A stretch of 8,594 nt of DNA. It comes from Christensenellaceae bacterium (GTDB taxonomy: Bacteria; Bacillota; Clostridia; Christensenellales; Aristaeellaceae). Position 1 is the first letter of the stretch; every line of letters starts with the position of its first letter. The stretch is from NCBI GenBank assembly GCA_017881705.1, contig JADGQP010000162.1:1-8594 (forward strand). Reading direction: 5' to 3'. This document shows positions 1 to 5,522 of this stretch, one piece after another. The position numbers were made by a program, and so were the translations under genes. The notes beneath the pieces were generated by a model, which worked only from the letters and a program-made list of their open reading frames with translations, was not told where the DNA came from and searched no databases.

Positions 1-112
1 GAGTCCACTTTTTTGACAGCCTGGGGCGCAGATCTGCCGCGCCTTTTGCCTTTGCGATATGCCGTGGGGTTCATAATTTATACGCTCTGGTTTTTTCGGA
101 ATTTGAATGGCA
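1..112. other. window edge, downstream of glycerate kinase; no gene seen
   Basis: No convincing gene is visible before the kinase stop codon. The only structure is a short hairpin: GGCGC at 25-29 can pair with GCGCC at 39-43, around a perfect palindrome GCAGATCTGC at 28-37, followed by TTTT at 44-47. It could be a weak plus-strand terminator for a gene ending left of the window, but the stem is only 5 bp. No terminator for the minus-strand kinase is recognisable here. Confidence 0.3.
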
Positions 113-1348
113 CTAGCGGCGAATCATCACCGCGGCGATATCGTTCAGGTTGGTGCCTGTCGGGCCTGTTACGATCAGCCCGCCCGCGGCATCCAAGGCT
201 GTATAGCTGTCGTTTTCATCCAGTGCGGCGTTGACGTCCACCTCGGCGGCTCGCAGCCGACCCGCCGTGCGCTGGTCCACATAGCCGCCTGCCGCGTCAG
301 TAGGCCCATCCTGCCCGTCGCTACCGATGCTGAACAGCGCGGTGTCTTTAAGCCCCTCCAGAATCGGGGCGGAAGCCAGCGCCAGTTCCTGGTTACGGCC
401 GCCCAGACCTTGCCCGTTTACGTGCACCACGGTTTCTCCGCCCACCAGATAGGCGACCGAGCGGGTTTCTCCCTGATGGGTCTGCGCGATAGAGCCCAGG
501 AAGCGGCCAGCTTCCCGCGCCTCGCAGGCAAGCCGATCGGTGAGGATCACGGTATCGTACCCCAGATGGCGCAGCGTGTGCGCGGCGGTGCGCACCAGCA
601 CCTCTACATTGCCGATCACGTACGTTTCCGCGTTGGGCAGGTTTTTGGGAGTTTCGCGGCGCATCAGCGTGCGAAAAACATCCGGCGCGTCCGGAAACAA
701 GCGGTTAAGCGTTCGCTCGGCTTCCACGGCGGTCACCGGATCGGGGGAGATGGGGCCGGACGCGATGGTTTCCGGCGCGTCCCCCAATACGTCCGAAAGC
801 AACAACCCCACCACATGCGCGGGCGCACACAGTTGGGCGAAACGCCCGCCCTTCACTGCGGAAAGGCGGCGGCGGATCACATTCATTTCCGTAATGCTCG
901 CACCGCAATGGAAAAGCGCGGAGGTTGCGGTGGCGAAATAGGGCAGGGGAATCAGCGGACGCTCAAACAGCGAGGAACCGCCGCCGGAGATTAACATCAG
1001 CACCGTGTCCTCCACGTGGAGCCCCTGTACCATGGCGATTGCGGCATCCGTGGCGCGCACGCTGTTTTCATCCGGAATGGGATGGCCGGCTTCCATTACG
1101 GTAAAATAAGGCAGCGGGCCGCGGGAATTCCCGTATTGCGTAATAACTAGGCCCTGATTGATCTGGTTGCCCAGCGTGTCCGAAACTGCTTTGGCCATGC
1201 CCCACGCGGCTTTACCGACAGCGATGACCTTTAACCGCCCGCCGTACAGGCGAAGCCTGCCCAACCCCCGCGGTACCAGTTTTTCCGGCTGCGCGGCGGC
1301 CAGAGCTGCGCTGATTACGCATTGCGCGTCCTCCCGTAACGTGCTCAT
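113..1348 (-). CDS. glycerate 2-kinase, MOFRL family (GckA/TtuD type)
   Basis: The 411-residue product should phosphorylate D-glycerate with ATP to give 2-phosphoglycerate in the cytoplasm, feeding lower glycolysis. The N-terminal DUF4147-type domain shows GKAAWGMA (45-52), AGHPIPDENS (87-96), LISGGGSSL (119-127), an N-x-x-R...KGG segment (156-168), LLSDVLGD (183-190) and IASGPISPDP (195-204). The C-terminal MOFRL domain shows GGETVV (303-308), GLGGRNQELAL (314-324), SIGSDGQDGPTDAAGG (340-355) and GPTGTNLND (395-403). Length and motif order are normal for the family, so it looks intact. The ATG is preceded by AAAAAGGGGG with about 7 bases of spacing. It is a single gene divergent from the ArsR operon. 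Substrate is inferred from the family; related members act on hydroxypyruvate-pathway or tartronate-derived glycerate. Confidence 0.93.
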   Translation of the reverse strand: MSTLREDAQCVISAALAAAQPEKLVPRGLGRLRLYGGRLKVIAVGKAAWGMAKAVSDTLGNQINQGLVITQYGNSRGPLPYFTVMEAGHPIPDENSVRATDAAIAMVQGLHVEDTVLMLISGGGSSLFERPLIPLPYFATATSALFHCGASITEMNVIRRRLSAVKGGRFAQLCAPAHVVGLLLSDVLGDAPETIASGPISPDPVTAVEAERTLNRLFPDAPDVFRTLMRRETPKNLPNAETYVIGNVEVLVRTAAHTLRHLGYDTVILTDRLACEAREAGRFLGSIAQTHQGETRSVAYLVGGETVVHVNGQGLGGRNQELALASAPILEGLKDTALFSIGSDGQDGPTDAAGGYVDQRTAGRLRAAEVDVNAALDENDSYTALDAAGGLIVTGPTGTNLNDIAAVMIRR

Positions 1349-1432
1349 GGCGCGGCCCCCTTTTTATATGCTATTGAATCAATTCTTCGCCGCTTGCGTG
1401 TTTCCCTTTGCGACGCTTGAACATTGCATATA

Positions 1433-1461
1433 AGTATATACAAAATATATTGATTGCACAA
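1433..1461 (-). promoter_or_regulatory. probable promoter of the glycerate kinase gene
   Basis: Read on the minus strand, TATACT (1433-1438) is a good -10 element. It lies 17 bp from TTGTGC (1456-1461), a poor -35 that matches consensus only in TTG. The predicted transcript starts near 1426, leaving a leader of about 78 bases. The -10 sits inside the palindrome ATATAAGTATAT (1428-1439), so a repressor bound there would block it. Confidence 0.5.
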
Positions 1462-1470
1462 AAAGGGCGC

Positions 1471-1499
1471 TTGACATACGAATAATATATGAGTATATT
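1471..1499 (+). promoter_or_regulatory. promoter of the arsR-ferredoxin operon
   Basis: A perfect TTGACA -35 (1471-1476) is followed after 17 bp by TATATT (1494-1499), a 5/6 match to the -10 consensus. Transcription should start near 1506, giving a leader of about 57 bases. A second TATAAT at 1512-1517 has no matching -35. Confidence 0.75.
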
Positions 1500-1562
1500 A
1501 GAATATGTTAATATAATAAACGACGGATACCCGCTCCGCTGCCCGAACAGAAAGAGGACGCG

Positions 1563-1919
1563 ATGATGAACGACGAAACCAGGCAGATCGCTTCGACCCT
1601 CAAGGTGTTGGCCAACGAAAACCGCCTCGCTATCCTGTGCGAGCTGCTTGCAGGCCCGGAAACCGTAGGCGCGCTGTTGCTTAAAATCGGCGGGATATCG
1701 CAATCGGCGCTGTCGCAGCATTTGGCGTTGCTTAAAGCTCACGGCATGGTAGCGGATCAGAAAAGCGGTCAGAATGTGATCTATCGCGTCGCGGACAGCC
1801 GTGTGGAAGCGGTGCTGGAAACCATTCGCCAGCAGTACTGCCTTTCCCGTTATCCGCGTAGGGACGCGCAAGCTGGCGCCCGAAAACCAAACGAACCGCA
1901 GGAGGAAAGAGAACCGTGA
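1563..1919 (+). CDS. ArsR/SmtB-family repressor, persulfide-sensor-like
   Basis: This 118-residue cytoplasmic DNA-binding protein has the single winged-helix fold of the ArsR family: KVLANENRLAILCELL (14-29), the recognition helix SQSALSQHLALLKAHGMV (46-63) and the wing QKSGQNVIYRV (66-76). It lacks an obvious metal-binding CxC motif. It has exactly two cysteines, C26 in the second helix and C93 in the last helix (IRQQYC). Their position and 67-residue spacing closely match the redox pair of SqrR, BigR and YgaV, which sense persulfide or sulfide. Sensing is inferred from that match. ATG at 1563 follows AAAGAGG (1551-1557) by 5 bases; a second ATG follows directly. The gene overlaps the next by 4 bases, so the two are probably translationally coupled. 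The Arg/Pro/Glu-rich tail after residue 97 looks disordered. Confidence 0.92.
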   Translation: MMNDETRQIASTLKVLANENRLAILCELLAGPETVGALLLKIGGISQSALSQHLALLKAHGMVADQKSGQNVIYRVADSRVEAVLETIRQQYCLSRYPRRDAQAGARKPNEPQEEREP

Positions 1920-2119
1920 AATTAACTGTGAACGCAAGAAAATGCCCCCAGAACCATCGCTGCCCCGCGATCGCCGTATGCCCCAAGCAGGCGATCAGCC
2001 AAAAAAACAGTTTCTCGTTGCCGGAGATCGACGAAAGCAAATGCATCGTGTGCGGAAAGTGCATGCGTTACTGCCCCATGGGCGCTTTTGAAATGAAGGA
2101 CGGCGGCGCCGCCCTGTAA
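1916..2119 (+). CDS. small ferredoxin-like [4Fe-4S] protein with atypical first motif
   Basis: This 67-residue protein starts at GTG 1916, supported by AGGAGG at 1900-1905 with 10 bases of spacing. The second half carries a textbook [4Fe-4S] motif, C43-x2-C46-x2-C49-x3-C53-P. The first half has C10-x5-C16-x5-C22-P, where a standard ferredoxin would have C-x2-C-x2-C-x3-C-P: one cysteine is absent (N13 stands there, with H14 next to it) and two residues are inserted. Seven cysteines therefore support one regular cluster and perhaps a second, altered one such as [3Fe-4S] or a cluster with a non-Cys ligand. The Cys-Pro-Gln-Asn-His block resembles small clostridial 4Fe-4S proteins found beside ArsR genes, as I recall. 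The role is probably electron transfer or cluster-based sensing; partners are not visible here. Confidence 0.88.
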   Translation: MKLTVNARKCPQNHRCPAIAVCPKQAISQKNSFSLPEIDESKCIVCGKCMRYCPMGAFEMKDGGAAL

Positions 2120-2132
2120 CGCGAGGCAAAAG

Positions 2133-2173
2133 AAAAGCCCGCCTGCCCGGTTATGCCGGTCAGGCGGGCTTTT
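2133..2173. terminator. bidirectional intrinsic terminator
   Basis: A perfect 13-bp inverted repeat, AAAAGCCCGCCTG (2133-2145) and CAGGCGGGCTTTT (2161-2173), encloses a 15-base loop that can extend the stem through CCGG (2147-2150 and 2156-2159). GC-rich core plus A-tract on one side and T-tract on the other make it work in both directions. It lies 13 bases after the ferredoxin stop and 9 bases beyond the convergent DUF3048 stop, so it probably ends both transcripts. Confidence 0.92.
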
Positions 2174-2182
2174 GCATCAGAA

Positions 2183-3364
2183 TTATTTCTTACCGGTGAA
2201 GGTGCACAGCGCTTCCGGGGGGAAGTCGGCGATGTAGGTTTTTCCGGTGGTAAACTGCAGCTCGTTGCCCTTATCATCATAATACACGGTGGGGCCTTCG
2301 GTGTCTTGGCGTACCCAATAACCGGCGATATAGCGACCGCCGATAAAGATATCCGCGTTGCCCTTGCCCACGCTCTGCATAACGGGCATGATCTTGTTGT
2401 TGTTGGTGTATTCGTAGGGCACGCGCTGGATGATCACGTTGGAGAAGCTCATCCATACGGAGTTGGTGCTGTCCACTTTGCCGGCTTCGACGGAACTGGG
2501 GTAGGTCATGTACGGCGCGCCGTTGGAATAACGGTAGTAAAGGTTATCTTCCTCGTTGTATACGAGGCTGGAAACCCATTTGGGATGGCCCCAGTCGAGG
2601 TTGATGTTGTAGGCGAGGTCATACCCGTCGGTGTAGGGGCTGGTATCGGTAAACAGGAAAGCGTGCGCGCTGGCGGTATAGCTTGTGGGAATCGTATTGC
2701 GCAAGCCTACCACGTTCACATCGAGATTGTCGGGGTTTTTCAAACCTTTGACACGCTGGCGGTAATCATCCCACTTGTTGGTCAGCAGGTCGAAAAGAAT
2801 GCCTTTGTCGCTGGCGCCGAGTTGATTGAACAGCTCGGCGATGTTGTTTTCTTCCCTGCGGGGGCCGCCGGCGTAGATCAGGCCGCTTTGCCACTCCTCA
2901 CGAAGAAGAACATGGCCGATACGAGCGGAACGCACGGGGCCTACGGACGTGGGCACGCCCGAGTCGAGCTGGTCGCTGAAGAGGAAGGACATACGGGTTT
3001 CACCCGTACGGTAGAGGATTCCCTCGTAGACGATATCGGCGTACTGGCCGCCCCACGGTGCGCGGTTGCCAATACCTGCGCCTTTAATGGTTTTGCCGTT
3101 ATACTTTACCGTGCCCTGCGGGTTGCTGATTTGCACCAGCATGGGAAGGTAAATGCCGCTCCATTGCTGGCCCGTGGTTGGGCTGATGCCTGCGGTAATG
3201 GGGTTGCGCGCGGCGGGCGTGGCGTTTGTGATGCTGCGATCCTTCTCATTTTGTAAAACGGTGCCCGTTTTGTCGATGCTGTACGTATTGGATTGTGCGG
3301 CGGAAGCAGCAACGGCGGCGAATGTTAAGACAAGCGCCATGAGTACGCCGATGATTTTCTTCAC
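2183..3364 (-). CDS. secreted DUF3048 (YerB-like) protein
   Basis: The 393-residue product has a Sec signal peptide (residues 1-22; KK, hydrophobic core, AASA before AQS) and then the two DUF3048 halves. The N-terminal half shows LPMLVQISNP (73-82), ADIVYEG (109-115) and VGPVRSAR (141-148). The C-terminal half shows SNVIIQ (308-313), GGRYIAGYW (342-350) and GPTVYYDDKGNE (357-368). The family's biochemical function is unknown; Bacillus YerB is a lipoprotein, but this protein has no lipobox Cys, so it should be released or held by other contacts. I chose GTG 3364 over an ATG further upstream because GGAGGAGGG sits 7 bases before it and the signal peptide begins there. It follows the transpeptidase gene but has its own promoter and shares the terminator at 2133-2173. 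Confidence 0.9.
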   Translation of the reverse strand: MKKIIGVLMALVLTFAAVAASAAQSNTYSIDKTGTVLQNEKDRSITNATPAARNPITAGISPTTGQQWSGIYLPMLVQISNPQGTVKYNGKTIKGAGIGNRAPWGGQYADIVYEGILYRTGETRMSFLFSDQLDSGVPTSVGPVRSARIGHVLLREEWQSGLIYAGGPRREENNIAELFNQLGASDKGILFDLLTNKWDDYRQRVKGLKNPDNLDVNVVGLRNTIPTSYTASAHAFLFTDTSPYTDGYDLAYNINLDWGHPKWVSSLVYNEEDNLYYRYSNGAPYMTYPSSVEAGKVDSTNSVWMSFSNVIIQRVPYEYTNNNKIMPVMQSVGKGNADIFIGGRYIAGYWVRQDTEGPTVYYDDKGNELQFTTGKTYIADFPPEALCTFTGKK

Positions 3365-3371
3365 GAGAGTA

Positions 3372-3380
3372 CCCTCCTCC
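3372..3380 (-). promoter_or_regulatory. ribosome binding site fixing the DUF3048 GTG start
   Basis: On the minus strand GGAGGAGGG precedes GTG (3364-3362) by 7 bases. It lies inside the longer open frame, whose upstream ATG codons have no comparable site, so it decides the start. Confidence 0.85.
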
Positions 3381-3437
3381 AGATTATTCATGCCATGAAT
3401 GCGCATACGAATAAACAGCGATCCCGTATGTTAATTG

Positions 3438-3467
3438 ATTATAACATTTCTATTAAAGAGCTGTCAA
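3438..3467 (-). promoter_or_regulatory. near-consensus promoter of the DUF3048 gene
   Basis: On the minus strand TTGACA (3462-3467) and TATAAT (3438-3443) both match the sigma-70/sigma-A consensus perfectly, with 18 bp between them. Transcription should start near 3431, leaving a leader of about 67 bases before the GTG. This is the strongest promoter in the window and indicates abundant, largely constitutive expression of the DUF3048 protein, independent of the transpeptidase gene. Confidence 0.88.
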
Positions 3468-3499
3468 TTCCTTGGGTTTGTAAAAACTTGGCGGATACA

Positions 3500-3531
3500 C
3501 CACAGAAAAGCGGTTTAGCGCTTGGCTGTGG
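3500..3531 (-). terminator. hairpin over the transpeptidase stop codon, weak terminator candidate
   Basis: CCACAG (3500-3505) pairs with CTGTGG (3526-3531), and inside them AAGCG (3508-3512) pairs with CGCTT (3519-3523), separated by a 2x2 internal loop and closed by a 6-base loop. The stop codon at 3515-3517 lies in the apical loop. In the minus direction a TTTTT run follows only about 13 bases after the stem, so it is not a classical intrinsic terminator. Confidence 0.3.
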
Positions 3532-5446
3532 CCGTAGGTGCAAGCGTGGCTTTAGCCGTAGCCGTAGCCGTCGGCGCAGACGTGGTTTTAGCCGTGGCCG
3601 TCGGTGCGGATGTGGTTTTGGCCGTGGCCGTCGGCGCAGACGTGGTTTTGGCCGTGGCTGTCGGCGCAGACGTGGCTTTGGCTGTGGTCGTTGGCGCAGG
3701 CGTCGGTGTAGGAGAAGGAGTAGGCGTAGGCGAGGGTGTAGGCGTGGGCGCAGGTGTGGGCGTAAAGGTTGGCTGCGGCGTAGGCGCGGGGGTGGGTGTG
3801 GCCACCGCGATGGCATACACGGCGGTCAACGTCGTTTCGTTCGCTTCGCCGGTGGCATAGATTCCGTTGGCTCGCTGGAAGGCTTTCACGGCTTTTTGCG
3901 TGCCGCCCAGGAAGGTTCCCGTGACCGCGCCGTTGTAATAGCCCAGCTCCTTAAGCCGCATTTGCAGCCAATACACATCCTCACCCTGCGAGTTCTTTTT
4001 AAGCGTACGGAAAGGCTGGGGTGGCGTGCCGGTGCTGGAGTAGGCGGGGGCAGCGGTGGGCTGCGGGGTGGTCGAGGGTGTTTTGGAGCCTTTGATGAGC
4101 GGCGCGGGCTTAAGCGCGTGACGCAGCTCCGGATCGTCCGGCAGATCTTCGGTGATGGTTACTTTTACACCCGCGCCGATATTGTCGTATACCCATTTCG
4201 CGTCCGCGTTGAGCAGGCGTATGCAACCGTGCGAAGCGCGGGAGCCGAGCAGGTTATAGCTTTTAGTGCTCATCGCGTTATAATCTACCTGCTGGTAGAT
4301 CACGGAATGGAAAGCTATATAGGCGTTGATGCGCGTCCAATACTGCGCGTAACTGCCGTATTTGCTAAAGAAACACCAGCGGGCCTTTTTACCGTTGAGC
4401 TCCCATACGCCCACGTCGCTGGGGGTTGCCACCATGCCCGTGGAGCAAACCATTTGCCGAACGACCTTGGTGTATTTACCGCTGTCATCCAATCCGTACA
4501 CGGTGGTGGCCTGGTTGTTTACGTCCACGGTGATGGCGTAGGGGATGGGCGTAGGCTCGGGTGTGGGGCGCGGCGAGGCGCTGGCGCCAAGCGCCTGTTG
4601 AGCGTCAAACATCAGGTTCCAGGTTTCTTCGCCGGTCACGCCGTCCGCCGTAAGGCCGTTGTTGGTTTGAAATTGTTTCACGGCATCAACGGTCTTGTTC
4701 ATGTAATTGCCGCTGATGGGGCCGCTGAAATACCCCAGGTCGGTCAGACGTTGCTGCACTAGCTTCACCTGGTCGCCCGTAGAGCCGCGGGTCAGTTTTT
4801 TAGAATATTCCACGTCGGCGGAGGCGCTGCTTTTATCCCCGTCGGGGGCCATAACCACGTCGTTGATATCGCCCAGATCGCTGCCCGGGGCGGGCGTGGG
4901 GGTGGCTTCCGGCGCGTCCTTGGCGATGGCTGCGGAGCTGAACAGCGCGCGCTGCGTTTCCACGTCCGCGGTGCCGGTGGAGGGGAGGCTGTTCTTTTCC
5001 TGAAAACTCTGGATGCCGGCGGTGGTGCCTTCCAGATAATCGCCGCTCAGTTTTCCGTTGTAATAGCCCAAGGTGTGCAGCTGTTCCTGAAGCCGCAGCA
5101 CATCTTTGCCTGAATCGCCGGTGGTAAGCTCCCGATACTCGGCGCTCATCAGGAGGGCTTCGGTTTCACCGTCCACAATGCCGGTCTGCTTCAAATCGTA
5201 ATCTGCCTGAAACTTCTTTACGGCCGCGCGTGTGCCGTCCATAAAGTTGCCGCTGACTTTGCCTGTGTAATAGCCCAGCGCCTTGAGCTGTTCCTGTACG
5301 GCCACTACGTTATCGCCGCTGTCGCCGTATTTCATGGGAGAATAGTTCTCCTCGGCCCGGGCGAGGGTGGAAACCGGCAGCGTAAAGGCCGAACCGATGA
5401 TCGCTAAGGTACATATAAGAGCAATGAATCGTTTCATATCGCACAC
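3515..5446 (-). CDS. secreted L,D-transpeptidase (YkuD) with four peptidoglycan-binding repeats
   Basis: The 643-residue product should cross-link or modify peptidoglycan outside the membrane, forming L,D (3-3) bonds or attaching ligands through a catalytic cysteine. A signal peptide (residues 4-31, cut near ARA-EEN) is followed by PG_binding_1 repeats at about 35-100, 104-170 and 214-281. The YkuD domain (about 302-433) contains H380 and the active-site motif SHGCIR (405-410, Cys408). A fourth repeat lies at 478-545. Each repeat has an LGYY/LGYF-x-G-x-x-x-G core. Residues 550-587 are Thr-Pro rich and 588-643 are repeats of TTSAPTATAK. Linkers 181-187 and 291-301 are also Pro/Thr rich. GTG 5446 lies just after AGAAGG; ATG 5437, three codons in, is equally plausible. 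It lies 76 bases after the HAD gene with no clear promoter between. Confidence 0.93.
   Translation of the reverse strand: MCDMKRFIALICTLAIIGSAFTLPVSTLARAEENYSPMKYGDSGDNVVAVQEQLKALGYYTGKVSGNFMDGTRAAVKKFQADYDLKQTGIVDGETEALLMSAEYRELTTGDSGKDVLRLQEQLHTLGYYNGKLSGDYLEGTTAGIQSFQEKNSLPSTGTADVETQRALFSSAAIAKDAPEATPTPAPGSDLGDINDVVMAPDGDKSSASADVEYSKKLTRGSTGDQVKLVQQRLTDLGYFSGPISGNYMNKTVDAVKQFQTNNGLTADGVTGEETWNLMFDAQQALGASASPRPTPEPTPIPYAITVDVNNQATTVYGLDDSGKYTKVVRQMVCSTGMVATPSDVGVWELNGKKARWCFFSKYGSYAQYWTRINAYIAFHSVIYQQVDYNAMSTKSYNLLGSRASHGCIRLLNADAKWVYDNIGAGVKVTITEDLPDDPELRHALKPAPLIKGSKTPSTTPQPTAAPAYSSTGTPPQPFRTLKKNSQGEDVYWLQMRLKELGYYNGAVTGTFLGGTQKAVKAFQRANGIYATGEANETTLTAVYAIAVATPTPAPTPQPTFTPTPAPTPTPSPTPTPSPTPTPAPTTTAKATSAPTATAKTTSAPTATAKTTSAPTATAKTTSAPTATATAKATLAPTATAKR
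3571..3690 (-). repeat. four tandem 30-bp repeats in the transpeptidase tail
   Basis: Four adjacent 30-bp units (3571-3600, 3601-3630, 3631-3660, 3661-3690) differ from each other at only a few positions; decayed partial units flank them on both sides. Because 30 is a multiple of three, units encode a 10-residue TTSAPTATAK-like motif (residues about 586-625). Differences include synonymous changes. Gain or loss of units would keep the frame. Confidence 0.92.
3686..3799 (-). repeat. low-complexity Thr-Pro coding tract
   Basis: Short 6- to 12-bp imperfect repeats encode TPTPAPTP and TPTPSPTP runs (transpeptidase residues about 550-587). Such Thr-Pro tracts usually form extended linkers crossing the cell wall. 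This one is followed only by the TTSAPTATAK repeats and not by a folded domain. Confidence 0.85.
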
Positions 5447-5522
5447 CCCATCCTTCTACTTTGGGCCTGTTTCGCGTGTTTTCATGAAATTCCCTGCCCG
5501 CGGGAGGCCGCCAAGTGAGATT

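Larger units (their letters stand above)
1428..1506. promoter_or_regulatory. AT-rich palindromes, candidate ArsR-family operators
   Basis: The divergent gap contains several inverted repeats: ATATA-AG-TATAT (1428-1439), AATATA-TGAG-TATATT (1484-1499) and ATATT-AG-AATAT (1495-1506). The first covers the -10 of the kinase promoter and the second covers the -10 of the arsR promoter; both contain AGTATAT. ArsR-family repressors usually bind AT-rich inverted repeats overlapping their own promoter, so autoregulation is a reasonable inference. AT-rich promoter DNA gives such repeats by chance more often than average sequence, so binding is not proven. Confidence 0.45.

Noticed and set aside
107..994. 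Long plus-strand open frame opposite the glycerate kinase (295 codons)
   Set aside because: It has no family motif or ribosome binding site. It mirrors a gene with a complete set of kinase motifs; high GC makes antisense frames long.
2153..3256. 367-codon plus-strand frame opposite the DUF3048 gene
   Set aside because: The minus strand has a signal peptide, DUF3048 motifs, ribosome binding site and promoter. The plus frame begins inside the terminator hairpin and has none of these.
3571..3690. Possible CRISPR array
   Set aside because: The units are directly adjacent, with no unique spacers, and are in frame with the transpeptidase coding sequence.
3522..3860. Plus-strand Ala/Val/Gly-rich frame that looks like a membrane or silk-like repeat protein
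   Set aside because: It is the antisense of the 30-bp tandem repeats, and there is no ribosome binding site before its ATG.
3395..4762. 455-codon plus-strand frame rich in Arg/Gly opposite the transpeptidase
   Set aside because: Its Arg/Gly stretch is just the antisense reading of the Thr/Pro/Ala repeats, and the YkuD active site lies on the other strand.
5480..5489. Palindrome TTTCATGAAA in the gap between the HAD and transpeptidase genes
   Set aside because: It is a short AT-rich palindrome with no promoter beside it, so it is too easily explained by chance.
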